Assembly (NCBI RefSeq): GCF_007004725.1
Contig: NZ_ML660170.1
Location: 186,001-250,000, forward strand
Reading direction: 5' to 3'
From: Aliikangiella coralliicola
GTDB lineage: Bacteria; Pseudomonadota; Gammaproteobacteria; Enterobacterales; Kangiellaceae
Length of the DNA stretch: 64,000 nucleotides
The position numbers and the translations under genes are program-made. Positions 1-11,371 of this stretch are shown here, one piece after another. Below the pieces are notes generated by a model. That model saw only the letters and a list, made by a program, of their open reading frames with translations, did not search any database and was not told where the DNA came from. The first letter of the stretch is position 1. Every line of letters starts with the position of its first letter.

Positions 1-1050
1 TTTTCCAAAGACGATAGATCACTATATTTAACCGGTAACCATTCAGGAATCAAAGCACTTTGGAAATTGGATATCAAAACAGGGAAAAAAATACAAATCA
101 ATCAAGAAGGCGCGGTTGTTGGCGTGACGGTTTCCGATGATAAGATTGTTTTTGCTAAAGACTCCTTAAAAAGCCCAGTACAACTTTATAGCAGTGATCT
201 TGACGGAAAAAATCAAAAGCAAGTTACCTTTAACAACCAAAACAAACTAGATAACATAGCATTCGGCGAATACGAACAGTTTCAATTTAAAGGCTGGAAT
301 AATGAATTGGTAAGTGGCTATGTCATAAAACCAGCTAATTTTCAGCACGATAAAAAATATCCATTAGCATTTCTCATCCACGGTGGCCCACAAGGTAGTT
401 TTAGTGATCATTTCCATTACCGTTGGAATCCCCAAACTTATGCTGGACAAGGCTTTGTCGCTGTAATGATCGACTTCCACGGTTCAACAGGATATGGGCA
501 AAAGTTCACCGATTCAATTTCTCAAAACTGGGGTAGCAAGCCACTGGAAGATTTGCAGAAAGGCTTAGCTTTTGTGTTAGAAAAGTATCAATTTATTGAC
601 GGTACAAAAAGCTGTGCACTGGGTGCTTCCTATGGCGGTTACATGGTTAACTGGATAGCAGGAAACTGGCAAGATGAATTTGATTGTCTGGTCAATCACG
701 ACGGTATTTTCGATAATCGAATGATGTATTACACAACCGAAGAATTATGGTTTGTCGAGTGGGAACACGGTGGTCCATACTATGCGGCATCTGCAACACA
801 TGAGAAGTATAACCCCGCTAATTATGTTAACAACTGGAAAACACCGATGCTCGTTATTCAAGGCGAACTGGATTATCGAATTCCGGTGACTCAGTCTTTG
901 GCAACATTCACCGCACTGCAACGCAAGGGAATAAAGAGCAAGCTTCTTTATTTTCCTGACGAAAATCATTGGGTTTTGAAACCAGCGAATAGCATTCAAT
1001 GGCACAAAGAAGTGAACAACTGGTTACACGAGTTTTTGTCTGCCGATTAA
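1..1050 (+). CDS. S9 family prolyl oligopeptidase, C-terminal part (gene starts before the window)
   Basis: The reading frame is open from base 1, so only the C-terminal ~349 residues are present: the end of the beta-propeller and the alpha/beta-hydrolase domain. The hydrolase domain shows the oxyanion/HGGP segment, the nucleophile motif GASYGGYM (Ser codon near 628), an acidic residue in GELDYRIP and a catalytic His in ENHW. These are the Ser-Asp-His triad of dipeptidyl peptidase IV/acylaminoacyl peptidase-like S9 enzymes, which cleave short peptides. The N-terminus is outside the window, so secretion cannot be judged. The next gene is convergent. Family confidence is high; substrate is unknown. 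Confidence 0.93.
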   Translation, partial: FSKDDRSLYLTGNHSGIKALWKLDIKTGKKIQINQEGAVVGVTVSDDKIVFAKDSLKSPVQLYSSDLDGKNQKQVTFNNQNKLDNIAFGEYEQFQFKGWNNELVSGYVIKPANFQHDKKYPLAFLIHGGPQGSFSDHFHYRWNPQTYAGQGFVAVMIDFHGSTGYGQKFTDSISQNWGSKPLEDLQKGLAFVLEKYQFIDGTKSCALGASYGGYMVNWIAGNWQDEFDCLVNHDGIFDNRMMYYTTEELWFVEWEHGGPYYAASATHEKYNPANYVNNWKTPMLVIQGELDYRIPVTQSLATFTALQRKGIKSKLLYFPDENHWVLKPANSIQWHKEVNNWLHEFLSAD

Positions 1051-1133
1051 TCGACAACCAGCCTCTCGATAAACCAGGCTGTGACATGAGAAAAGAAAGT
1101 CAGATTCAAAAATTGATTCAAACTGGCTTCAAC

Positions 1134-1189
1134 CTTGAATCCGCAGATTTCGTGATAAAGACACCTATTCTGCGGAATTTAGGTTCAAG
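1134..1189 (+). other. imperfect hairpin downstream of the S9 peptidase gene
   Basis: An inverted repeat lies 84 bp after the peptidase stop. CTTGAA at 1134-1139 pairs with TTCAAG at 1184-1189, and TCCGCAGA at 1140-1147 pairs with TCTGCGGA at 1169-1176, with a 7-nt bulge on the right arm. An AT-rich stretch follows but no clean T tract, so it may be an mRNA 3'-end structure or a weak terminator. The whole gap 1051-1376 holds no convincing gene. Confidence 0.4.
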
Positions 1190-1260
1190 ATAAAATAATC
1201 AAAAAGACGAATAAATACTGAATAAGAACTATCAAAAAAATAACTAATAAAAATAAGAGC

Positions 1261-1288
1261 TAAAAAAATACCCTGGAGAGGTCCAGGG
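1261..1288 (-). terminator. rho-independent terminator for the small CxxC gene
   Basis: CCCTGGA (1271-1277) and TCCAGGG (1282-1288) form a perfect 7-bp stem with a 4-nt loop. On the minus strand the stem is followed directly by TATTTTTTTA, the expected U tract. It lies about 90 bp downstream of the minus-strand gene ending at 1377. Confidence 0.7.
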
Positions 1289-1324
1289 ATTTGAAGTAAC
1301 CTACAGACGGGGATTAAGTAACTC

Positions 1325-1348
1325 TACAAATACAAATACAAATACAAA
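1325..1348. repeat. four tandem copies of the hexamer TACAAA
   Basis: Four perfect, uninterrupted TACAAA units occupy 1325-1348, between the terminator and the stop codon of the small minus-strand gene. It is a simple sequence repeat in the 3' untranslated region of that gene. It could vary in copy number by slippage, but nothing suggests that this affects expression. Confidence 0.75.
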
Positions 1349-1376
1349 TAAATTAATACAAACTTCGATAAAAGTA

Positions 1377-1565
1377 TCAATGTAAGGATGAATGGCCGCC
1401 ATACAATCGGTAGCCAGCTTTAACTATTTGGCTATCCAAAACATCACTTCCTTCACATTCTTTTTCAGAATTGCTCGGTAAGTGTAACTCTCCACAAGTA
1501 GCACATGCTTTAACTTTCATTCTACCTTTATGAAAAGTTGCCCATTGGTGTTTAATCTTAACCAT
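1377..1565 (-). CDS. small hypothetical protein with a CxxC zinc-ribbon-like motif
   Basis: A 62-residue protein. I chose the ATG at 1565 because it is preceded by an AAGAGGAAA ribosome-binding site; an upstream in-frame extension to 1664 has no such site. The sequence is basic at the N-terminus and carries CATC in the middle followed by a third Cys about 15 residues later, which resembles half of a zinc ribbon. There is no signal peptide or membrane segment. A good terminator lies downstream, which supports a real transcribed gene. It stands alone between the S9 peptidase and ligA. Function unknown. Confidence 0.6.
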   Translation of the reverse strand: MVKIKHQWATFHKGRMKVKACATCGELHLPSNSEKECEGSDVLDSQIVKAGYRLYGGHSSLH

Positions 1566-1902
1566 AACTAGTTTCCTCTTAAAGCTCCTTGGATATTCTA
1601 TGGGAGCATTTTCCACGAATTTGCAATGAAAGCATAGGACAGGAATCTGAAAGAGGTGTGGCAAATTTGCCGGGCTTTTTGTGAGATATGTCTCAATATT
1701 TGTAAGAAATTCGCCTTAAATTCTCTAGTGAGATAAAAATCAGCGGTTTTCGAATGGTTTGCTATTTAAATAAATATTGGCATTTGAGATTAATCTAAAA
1801 AAACCTCTTATTATGTTTATTGTGAAATGCCGCTTATTGTTGACAATAGCCGCTTAGATTATAAGCGGCTATTAATTTTAGAGGTTGTCGACGCGAAATA
1901 AA
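1566..1902. other. 337-bp intergenic region with a strong hairpin 3' of ligA
   Basis: No gene seen. AATAGCCGCTTA (1845-1856) and TAAGCGGCTATT (1862-1873) form a 12-bp perfect stem with a 5-nt loop, 29 bp past the ligA stop. A third copy of GCCGCTTA sits just upstream near 1829-1836. The minus strand lacks a long U run after the stem, so termination of ligA here is plausible but not clear-cut. The remainder is AT-rich and should carry the promoter of the small gene ending at 1377. Confidence 0.5.
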
Positions 1903-3975
<2,073 letters not shown>

Positions 3976-4026
3976 CTAGTGATATTAAAACTAACCGTTT
4001 TAATATTTTTAGATAGTTTGTTCTGT

Positions 4027-4851
4027 CTATTTCTTTAACAGCGAATGTCTCGTCTGATAGTCTCGTAGTAGCTCGACCTGGTGTTGATGGGTTTGTTCTG
4101 TATAAACGCTTTTCGATTGATCGAGAATTTGGCCACCGAGTTCTTGTTTAATCAATCGAATTGTCTTCACCATCCCTTCATAAGCATTTACTGGCTCTTT
4201 CGGTCCAGGTAAAGTCATAAAAAAGGCGAATGCTGGTGTTTCAAAAGCTTCGATATTGGACAAATCAAAAGTTCCAGGATTGACTGCGTTAGCCACACTG
4301 TATAAAACCGCGCCGGGCTTGCCTGAAACGCCTGCGGTATGTCGATGAAAGATACCGAGTTCGCCATGTCTTAGTCCCTGTGACAACAAAATCGGCATAA
4401 AATCTTTACCGCTAAAAGCTTTACCCTCTTCAGCCCGCAATATTAGTGAACAAACTAAATCAGGCTCGGCAGCAACTTTACTGTCAACCTGGTTCTGTGA
4501 ATCAGCCAAGTCTCCCAGTGCGAGTTGTTCGGTCGGCTGCTTTTTCGCTGGTTTACTAGGTTTGGGCATTTTAACGTCAGAATCTGTGTGTGCTCCTGTC
4601 GATCGATTGTCAATCTCTGGCTCGCCAGTTGGCTCCTGCTGCTCACTATCACTTTGATCTTTTTTACGGACATTGCCTACACCAGTAAAGTCAAAGCCTT
4701 GCGAATCAACTTGATTAGCAGCATTGCGCATCTGTTCGATTAACCGCTGTTTTTCGGTTTGTGCTTTTTTCCGGCGCTGATAGTCATACAGAATATAACC
4801 AATAACGCCGATTCCTGCGATAAGTAAAGCAATACGTATTTGCCAATCCAC
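4027..4851 (-). CDS. zipA: cell division protein ZipA
   Basis: ZipA tethers FtsZ to the inner membrane early in divisome assembly. The 274-residue protein has an N-terminal transmembrane anchor (residues ~5-24) followed by basic residues (YQRRKK), a charged Pro/Gln-rich linker (~30-130) and the globular C-terminal FtsZ-binding domain (~133-265, with ILRAEEGKAFSGKDFMPIL near its start). The start is GTG, supported by an AAGGAGAG site that overlaps the smc stop codon. Only 15 bp separate it from smc, so it is translated from the same message. Confidence 0.96.
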   Translation of the reverse strand: MDWQIRIALLIAGIGVIGYILYDYQRRKKAQTEKQRLIEQMRNAANQVDSQGFDFTGVGNVRKKDQSDSEQQEPTGEPEIDNRSTGAHTDSDVKMPKPSKPAKKQPTEQLALGDLADSQNQVDSKVAAEPDLVCSLILRAEEGKAFSGKDFMPILLSQGLRHGELGIFHRHTAGVSGKPGAVLYSVANAVNPGTFDLSNIEAFETPAFAFFMTLPGPKEPVNAYEGMVKTIRLIKQELGGQILDQSKSVYTEQTHQHQVELLRDYQTRHSLLKK

Positions 4852-4866
4852 TGTGTTTGACTCTCC

Positions 4867-7800
4867 TTATTGCGTGATTAATTGAGCCGCTTCATCAACA
4901 TCTACAGCAACCAGTCTTGACGCACCCGGCTCTTGCATTGTCACACCGGCCAGTGCGGTAGCCATTTCCATAGATACTTTGTTATGAGTGATATAAATAA
5001 ATTGTACGGTTTCTGACATTTCTTTAACCAACTTACAGAATCGTCCAACATTTGCATCATCTAACGGCGCATCAACTTCGTCAAGCATACAGAATGGCGC
5101 TGGGTTTAATCTGAATATTGAGAATACTAACGATAGTGCCGTTAGCGCTTTCTCTCCACCCGATAACAGGTGAATGGTACTATTTCTTTTTCCTGGTGGT
5201 CTCGCCATTACAGCAACACCGGTGTCAAGAAGGTCCTCGCCGGTCATTTCAAGATAAGCATGACCACCACCAAATACTTTCGGGAACAGTTCTTTCATTC
5301 CAGAATTAACTTTATCAAAAGTTTCTTTAAATCGCGTTCGGGTTTCCTTATCGATCTTGCGGATCGCGCCTTCCAGCGTTTGTAAAGATTCTTCAAGGTC
5401 TTCATTCTGTGCATCCAGATAGATCTTACGTTCTGATTGCTGTTCATGTTCTTCAATAGCCGCCAGGTTAATCGCCCCTAACCTTTGTATTCTTGCAGCA
5501 ATCGTTTCTATCCTGGATTCCCATTCCTGCTCGTTAGCACCCTCTTCCATATTCGCCAGAATCTGTTCAATATCCTGCTCTTCTTCAGACAAAGTCTCGG
5601 CCTGGTTTTTTTGCATGGTTGAATTTTCAGACCACTGCATTCTCAATCGTTCCAATCGACCACGAACCGATTGGGACGCTTGCTCTGCATCATGTCGTTG
5701 TTTTTCGAAAACTCGAATTTGCTTATCAACTTCTTCTAAAGCTTCACGCGCTTTTGCTAACTCCTGCTCAGACTCAAGCCGTTTTTCCAGCGCCGATTCT
5801 AGTTCTATTTGTAGATCGTCATCGGGAGAATTCACCTGGCCGAGATTTTCCTCAAGAGTAATCTTACGCGATTGTAATTCTGCTATCTGAGAATTCATTC
5901 GCTGGTTGGTGGATTGAACCGAGTTGATTTCTGATTTTAAGTTAGCAACATTAAGCTCAATTTTGTGGGCATTGTCTTTGGCTAACTGAAGTTGAACGCG
6001 CGCTTGTTCTTGCGCATTTCGCTTCTCATCTTTTAAACGCGTCAGGGCTTCTTTTTGCTCGAGATCGTCGGCCATTGCATCAACCAACCCTTCCAGCGAA
6101 GAACGACTTTGCGCAACCAACTGTTCATCGGCTTGAAGTTGTTGAGTCAGATCCAGATATTCTTTTGCTAGCGTGTCTTTACGACTAGTTATCTGCTCTA
6201 GCTTTGCTTGCTGCGAACCAACTTGCGCTCTTAACTCACTGTATCTTTTATTGGCCGTTCCCAATTGGCGCTGTTTCGCTTCCCACGCAGCTTCCAGATC
6301 TTTTAGCTTATCTCGTTCAATATCAGCCTGCTCATTGAGCTCATCTAGCTTGGCTTCCATTGTTTCAAGTTCAGCAGCTAATTCTTCGATTTCCGCTTCG
6401 CGTTCTAAAACATTCGCTTCATTAGCTTCTCTTTTCGCGACCCGTGCCCAGTTTGGCCCGATCCAGAAACCTTCCCGGGTAATCACAGACTGGTCTCCAG
6501 TCAGTGATGAGCGAATCGCAATTGCCTCTTCAACAGATTCACAAACTTTCACTTTGTCTAAAATGTGAGCAACGCTCTGCGCATTAGAGACTTTCGCCAA
6601 TAAGTTATCCGAAAACTCAGCAATGACTTGACCATTGATTTCGCTACCGAGCAATGTCAGTTTACCGGCTGATAATTGTTCAAAATCTGCCAGTAAGTCA
6701 CTTAAACCATCCACTGATATAGCTTCAAGATAATCGCCCAATACGATTTCCGTCGCAAGCTCCCATCCAGATTCTACTTTAATAGATTGTGCTAGTTTTT
6801 TGTTTTCACTTAAGTTTTTAGAACTCAGCCACTCATCGGCAGCTTTGTTGTCAACGCCTAACGCGGCTTTTTGTAAAGCAGAAAGAGAGATATGACGGCT
6901 TTGCGTTTGTTGTAATTCGCGGCGAGATTGATCAATTGTTGACTGTCGGTTTCTACGAATTTCGCGGAGTTCAGAAATTTGATCGAGCAGCTCTTCAACC
7001 GATTCACTCAATGACAGCGTCTCTTCTTCGGCTTTCGAAAGCTCCAGAGACGCCTCAAGCATACTTGCCTCTATGGGCTGCGCTTGTAGGTTTTCTTTCT
7101 CTTGCTGATTGCTCTCGATACGCTTAGCCAGTCTCTCGATGACTTTTTCAAAATGCTGGATCCGAGTGCGCTCAACTTCCATCTTCTGACTATTTTGGGA
7201 ACTCAGTTTATTATAGCTATCCCACTCTTGTTCCCACTCTAACATCGCTGCTTCAATTTCAGTCAGAGACTCTTGAGCCTGCTCCACTGTATCTCGCTGC
7301 AATTCGAGTTCTGGCTCGGCTTCTAACAGTCTTGCCTTAAATTCTTCAATTTGTATTTCATCTTCACCCATCTGTTCCATCAGTTGTTTGAGCGATGAAG
7401 TAACGTGTTGTAAGTCATCGTTCAGCTGCCCACGGCGTTCTTTTTTATGGGCGATACCTTGCTCAAGTCTGGCGATATCTGCACCAACACCATAATATCG
7501 ACCCTGAGCAGCGTTAAACTGTTCGGTTAAATCGATATGGGCTTCTCGAGTTTGCTCAATCTGATTATCGGCATGCCGTTGCTCAGCAATGCGCGATTCC
7601 AATTCGGTTTCGAGCTTGGTGATTTCCGAAGAAAGCGTTTCAACCTGGCCATGGAACTTTCTCCATTTTAGCGCTGAAAGCTCGCTCTTCAGTTGCCTTT
7701 CCTGTTGTTTATAATCTTTATATTTAGTGGCAGCGTTTGCTTGACGCTGCAAGTGAGCGAGCTGTTTGCCCAATTCTTCACGAATATCGGCCAAACGCTC

Positions 7801-8373
7801 CATATTTTCCCGCGTATGGCGAATACGATTTTCAGTTTCCCGACGGCGCTCCTTGTATTTAGAAATACCGGCGGCCTCTTCCAGGAATATTCGTAGTTCT
7901 TGTGGTTTAGATTCGATAAGCCTTGAAATCATGCCCTGCTCAATAATCGCATAACTTCTTGGGCCTAGCCCGGTTCCGAGAAAAATATCGGTAATGTCTT
8001 TACGGCGACACTTAGTTCCGTTGAGATAGTAACTGGCCTGGGGGTCACGGTTAACGGTTCTTCGAATAGAGATTTCGGCATAATTAGCGTACTCACCCTG
8101 GACAGTTCCATCGGTATTATCAAAGACCAACTCAATACTCGCCTGACCCACTGGTTTACGTGATGTAGAACCGTTGAATATGACATCCGTCATAGAGTCG
8201 CCGCGCAGGTGTTTGGCTGAAGACTCTCCCATTACCCAACGGACCGCGTCAATCAGGTTAGATTTTCCGCATCCATTAGGACCGACAATGGCCGTTAAGT
8301 TTTCTGGAAAAGGGACGCTGGTTGGGTCAACAAATGATTTAAAGCCTGCTAGTTTTATTTGTTTTAATCGCAT
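4867..8373 (-). CDS. smc: chromosome partition ATPase Smc
   Basis: Structural maintenance of chromosomes protein, the ATP-driven DNA-entrapping subunit of bacterial condensin. The 1168 residues show an N-terminal Walker A motif (GPNGCGKSN, 31-39), two long Glu/Lys/Gln-rich coiled coils flanking a hinge (~510-660), and a C-terminal head with the signature LSGGEKALTALSL and Walker B CMLDEVDAPLDD. Length is normal for the family. The start is the ATG at 8373 with a poor ribosome-binding site. It is divergent from cysZ and leads the smc-zipA-ligA operon. No scpA or scpB gene is present nearby. Confidence 0.97.
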   Translation of the reverse strand: MRLKQIKLAGFKSFVDPTSVPFPENLTAIVGPNGCGKSNLIDAVRWVMGESSAKHLRGDSMTDVIFNGSTSRKPVGQASIELVFDNTDGTVQGEYANYAEISIRRTVNRDPQASYYLNGTKCRRKDITDIFLGTGLGPRSYAIIEQGMISRLIESKPQELRIFLEEAAGISKYKERRRETENRIRHTRENMERLADIREELGKQLAHLQRQANAATKYKDYKQQERQLKSELSALKWRKFHGQVETLSSEITKLETELESRIAEQRHADNQIEQTREAHIDLTEQFNAAQGRYYGVGADIARLEQGIAHKKERRGQLNDDLQHVTSSLKQLMEQMGEDEIQIEEFKARLLEAEPELELQRDTVEQAQESLTEIEAAMLEWEQEWDSYNKLSSQNSQKMEVERTRIQHFEKVIERLAKRIESNQQEKENLQAQPIEASMLEASLELSKAEEETLSLSESVEELLDQISELREIRRNRQSTIDQSRRELQQTQSRHISLSALQKAALGVDNKAADEWLSSKNLSENKKLAQSIKVESGWELATEIVLGDYLEAISVDGLSDLLADFEQLSAGKLTLLGSEINGQVIAEFSDNLLAKVSNAQSVAHILDKVKVCESVEEAIAIRSSLTGDQSVITREGFWIGPNWARVAKREANEANVLEREAEIEELAAELETMEAKLDELNEQADIERDKLKDLEAAWEAKQRQLGTANKRYSELRAQVGSQQAKLEQITSRKDTLAKEYLDLTQQLQADEQLVAQSRSSLEGLVDAMADDLEQKEALTRLKDEKRNAQEQARVQLQLAKDNAHKIELNVANLKSEINSVQSTNQRMNSQIAELQSRKITLEENLGQVNSPDDDLQIELESALEKRLESEQELAKAREALEEVDKQIRVFEKQRHDAEQASQSVRGRLERLRMQWSENSTMQKNQAETLSEEEQDIEQILANMEEGANEQEWESRIETIAARIQRLGAINLAAIEEHEQQSERKIYLDAQNEDLEESLQTLEGAIRKIDKETRTRFKETFDKVNSGMKELFPKVFGGGHAYLEMTGEDLLDTGVAVMARPPGKRNSTIHLLSGGEKALTALSLVFSIFRLNPAPFCMLDEVDAPLDDANVGRFCKLVKEMSETVQFIYITHNKVSMEMATALAGVTMQEPGASRLVAVDVDEAAQLITQ

Positions 8374-8637
8374 TATAAAATTCTATTACCAATACTCTTT
8401 ATGTTCTTGTCTAAGTTCTTATGTTTATCTCGGTTTATGTGCGCTTAGCCATAAACAATTTGTATCATCGCTCGCCGAAATTAAGACATGAAATACCACG
8501 AATTACTTTTAATAAAGTCGCAATGGCGACAATTAATTCATTACAATTTTCGGCTAGTTTTATCAAACGCATTAGTTTAAATTATTTCCAGATTAAAACA
8601 CATCAAAAACATAAGAATTAGGAGTAAAACTTTCCAT

Positions 8638-9381
8638 ATGCCGCAATCTACAATTGGTGGTGCTCAATATTTGAGCAAAGGCTTGTCTTTAATATGGCAA
8701 CCAGGGGTAAGAGCATTTGTTTTTATACCATTGTTAATCAATTTGGTGCTTCTTTCCGGTGCGACTTTTTATGCCATCAGCAATCTGTCAGATTGGTACG
8801 AAGGTCTGAAGAACAGTGAGTATTCTATCGTACAATGGTCGGTCGAAAATATGGGTTGGTTACTGTGGCCTCTGATTGTTATTAGTGTTTTAGGCGTTGT
8901 CATTTTCTTTTTCGCCTTTATCGCCAACTGGATAGCTGCGCCCTTTAACGGACTGTTATCTGAAGCCGTAGAACGGCACCTTGCAGGTGGTTCCCTTAAT
9001 CAACAGCCAACCAGCATGAAGTCTCTTGTAGCTGACATTCCAAGACTCTTAGCCCGTGAGTGGCGTAAGTTAACCTATTACTTACCCAGAGCGCTGGGAT
9101 GCCTGCTTTTATTTGTTACCCCACTGGCGATTATCGCGCCAATTATCTGGTTTTTGTTTAATTCATGGATGGCCGCAATCCAGTATATTGACTACCCAAT
9201 GGATAACCATAAAGTGCCTTTTCGCAATATGTTAGATATGATCAAACAAAGGCGTTCCGGTCCATTTAGTTTTGGCGCAGTGGTAATGCTGCTGACCATG
9301 ATTCCAGTGGTCAATATTTTCGTCATGCCGGTGGCAGTCGCCGGCGCAACGAATCTCTGGTTTGATCATTACCGGGAATAA
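8638..9381 (+). CDS. cysZ: CysZ family sulfate transport / EI24-domain membrane protein
   Basis: A 247-residue integral inner-membrane protein with four hydrophobic segments (about 20-45, 70-98, 140-172 and 215-240), matching the CysZ/EI24 family. CysZ proteins admit sulfate for cysteine synthesis. Family hallmarks include WQPGVR near the N-terminus and the AAPFNGLLSEAVE segment after the second membrane helix. An AGGAG site precedes the ATG. It is divergent from smc, an arrangement seen in many gammaproteobacteria. No cysteine biosynthesis genes flank it. Confidence 0.88.
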   Translation: MPQSTIGGAQYLSKGLSLIWQPGVRAFVFIPLLINLVLLSGATFYAISNLSDWYEGLKNSEYSIVQWSVENMGWLLWPLIVISVLGVVIFFFAFIANWIAAPFNGLLSEAVERHLAGGSLNQQPTSMKSLVADIPRLLAREWRKLTYYLPRALGCLLLFVTPLAIIAPIIWFLFNSWMAAIQYIDYPMDNHKVPFRNMLDMIKQRRSGPFSFGAVVMLLTMIPVVNIFVMPVAVAGATNLWFDHYRE

Positions 9382-9432
9382 AACTTAAATAAGAGACAAA
9401 CAACCAAGCCTCAAGTATAGGATGCAGTTAAC

Positions 9433-9479
9433 CGAAGCCCGATTGACCATCATGAACCAATTTTGGTAAGTGGGCTTCG
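9433..9479. other. inverted repeat between cysZ and the downstream convergent gene
   Basis: CGAAGCCC (9433-9440) and GGGCTTCG (9472-9479) can pair around a 31-nt loop that itself contains ACCAA/TTGGT. No T tract follows on either strand, so it is not a textbook terminator, but its position between two convergent genes suggests a transcript-end structure. Confidence 0.35.
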
Positions 9480-9531
9480 AAGTATTTCAGGACAGTGCGA
9501 AAAAGATTTTTCTAACCTTGTTTTACTAATT

Positions 9532-10116
9532 TTACTTATCGTCGAGCGACAAGTGATCAGTCGAAGGCTGAGGGTGTTCTTCCGGTGGCTTTTTCGGCAG
9601 AATCCTTTCTCCGGCCTTAGCTAAAGACAAGGCGCTCGTATCTACTTCTCTCTTCTCATACACCTTATCTGGTAAAATCTGGGCACCAACCGCAGCAACG
9701 GTCAGTCCGTCACTTTGCGCCCCCTCCTGAGCAGAAGCCTCGGCGGTTTGCGTCACTTCTGTATTGGAAGAATTAGAACCTGATGAGGAATCATTAGATT
9801 GGAAAGCGGTCGTTGGCCCTGCTGATTGTGGGGCTTTAGCAGGAGCGGCCTGAGGCTTTTCTGAAGCTGAACTTTCGTCGTTTTCAACCTCTTTAATTAA
9901 TGCGAGAGCCCCAGCATTTCTTAATGCCGATTGATATTTCATGGCATCGCCATAATCAATTCCTTTACGGATCACCACTTCATTGCCGCTAAATAATCGG
10001 TCTACAGCTTGCGGTGACGACTTAAAAAGTTTCACAAGGTTGTTTTTAACATCATCAAGTTCAAAGGATTTAACGATTTGGCCTCTGAAAACCACGTCAA
10101 ACTTTCCTTCTATCAT
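9532..10116 (-). CDS. hypothetical protein: small N-terminal alpha/beta domain plus disordered tail
   Basis: A 194-residue protein in two parts. Residues 1-~75 form a compact domain (KFDVVFRGQIVKSFELDDVK, then an LFKSSPQAV-type helix and GNEVVIRKGIDYGDAMKY). I recognise this unnamed domain as one found at the N-terminus of various gammaproteobacterial membrane proteins such as DUF805 proteins. Residues ~80-194 are Ala/Ser/Pro/Gln-rich and probably disordered, with two similar segments (AAVGAQILPDKVYEK and LAKAGERILPKKPPEE). I chose the internal Met at 10116 because the domain begins there; an upstream start at 10203 is possible. Function unknown. Divergent from smrA. Confidence 0.6.
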   Translation of the reverse strand: MIEGKFDVVFRGQIVKSFELDDVKNNLVKLFKSSPQAVDRLFSGNEVVIRKGIDYGDAMKYQSALRNAGALALIKEVENDESSASEKPQAAPAKAPQSAGPTTAFQSNDSSSGSNSSNTEVTQTAEASAQEGAQSDGLTVAAVGAQILPDKVYEKREVDTSALSLAKAGERILPKKPPEEHPQPSTDHLSLDDK

Positions 10117-10242
10117 TTTGATTTTCCAGAATTTATCCACTGTGATAATAGGATTATAGAAAATCACAATAGAATTTGCATCCGATTTAACAAGTGATAT
10201 CATTTCTTTAACGGTCTCAAATCAATCTTAAACAGCAGTAAT

Positions 10243-10827
10243 ATGAGCAGTTCAGATAGTCATTCGAACTCAGAATCAGGCGATTTTCTCGAAGAAATAG
10301 CAGATGTAAAACCTTTAAATCAAGACAAGGTGGCGTCAATTCGTACTCAAAAAGATGTCATTAACAACGAGTATCGAAAAAAAGTTGCCGAATCTTTCGC
10401 GCGTAAAGACACTAACTTTTTAACTGATGGAGAAGTTGAGCCGGTTGAGCCCGAGGCAATTCTCAACTTTAAACTGAGCGGTATTCAACCCGGTGTATTT
10501 AAAAAGTTAAAACAGGGAAAATATGGATTTGAGTATCATCTGGATCTGCACCGAAAAACGGTTGCCGAAGCGCGTAACGAAGTTTATCAATTACTCAGAA
10601 ACGCCAACCGATTAGGACATCGCTCATTATTAATAACCCACGGAAAAGGGATTATGAGCAATCCACCGGCGAGGCTAAAAAGTTACGTTAATCACTGGCT
10701 TCAGCAGGTGGACATTGTTGTTGCCTTTCACTCAGCTCAGCCTCGTCATGGTGGTACGGGATCAGTTTATGTGCTACTTAAAAAGCCGACTGAACCCGAT
10801 AAAATTAACCAGGCTAAATACGACTAG
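10243..10827 (+). CDS. smrA: Smr domain DNA endonuclease, SmrA-like
   Basis: A 194-residue protein with a charged N-terminal region and a C-terminal Smr domain (~95-185). Diagnostic motifs are the DLH motif (YHLDLHRKTVAEA), the loop THGKG and the final HGGTGSVYVLL. Smr domains, first seen at the C-terminus of MutS2, nick DNA or cleave RNA. The N-terminal part, including FKLSGIQPGVFKKLKQGK, is typical of the SmrA/YdaL group. The start has only a weak ribosome-binding site. It converges on the DUF4124-like gene at 10916. Confidence 0.88.
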   Translation: MSSSDSHSNSESGDFLEEIADVKPLNQDKVASIRTQKDVINNEYRKKVAESFARKDTNFLTDGEVEPVEPEAILNFKLSGIQPGVFKKLKQGKYGFEYHLDLHRKTVAEARNEVYQLLRNANRLGHRSLLITHGKGIMSNPPARLKSYVNHWLQQVDIVVAFHSAQPRHGGTGSVYVLLKKPTEPDKINQAKYD

Positions 10828-10915
10828 GGAGAAAGTAAGGTCAGTCTTCGAGCAATGCCGTGAATCAACAAATCCGTTAACAGCTAAACAAAACGGCGTC
10901 TGTAGTCAGCGACAC

Positions 10916-11296
10916 CTATTCGTCCTTTTTCTTGAGAATTTTTTCTATTTCTTCTTTCGACATGCCTTCTTGAATATCGAACTTCATATCGCCAAGTCTG
11001 ATCTCTTCGAAAACATCAACATTGGGCTTTCTTTCACTGACATGAATTTGACCAAGTTCATCTTTCCATCGGTACATTACTTGATCAGCATATCGTCCCA
11101 TCGGCAATGCCGACTCATTCACACGGCCGCCACTGAAAATTGTCCCTATATCAGACAAAAACGAAGAAATATCGCCGCCGTGATTATATTTGTCCCAAGC
11201 TAAGGAAACCTGTCCAAAATCTCGTCCACCAAACATCTGCAGACCAGCAACAACGAGTCCGAAAAGAATAATAATTACGATCAGCTTTTTAAACAT
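10916..11296 (-). CDS. DUF4124-like membrane-anchored protein
   Basis: A 126-residue protein with one N-terminal hydrophobic segment (residues ~4-22) that is a membrane anchor or uncleaved signal. It is followed by a short periplasmic domain containing YRWKDELGQIHVSERKP, which matches the YxWxDxxGxxHxSD/E pattern of DUF4124 proteins. The last 25 residues are Lys/Glu-rich and probably helical. It sits between smrA (convergent) and the M56 protease (same strand, 75 bp away). Function unknown. Confidence 0.65.
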   Translation of the reverse strand: MFKKLIVIIILFGLVVAGLQMFGGRDFGQVSLAWDKYNHGGDISSFLSDIGTIFSGGRVNESALPMGRYADQVMYRWKDELGQIHVSERKPNVDVFEEIRLGDMKFDIQEGMSKEEIEKILKKKDE

Positions 11297-11371
11297 TATC
11301 TTTCACTAAAAATTAGAGAGTGGTCCAATAATACGAATATCTGATTGGACAATCAAACGACAATTTATCAA

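Noticed and set aside
1081-1191. 35-codon frame after the S9 peptidase gene
   Set aside because: It coincides with a hairpin, has no ribosome-binding site and no protein-like features.
6173-6568. 131-codon plus-strand frame inside smc
   Set aside because: Shadow of the coiled-coil region: Ser/Leu-rich and antisense to a certain gene.
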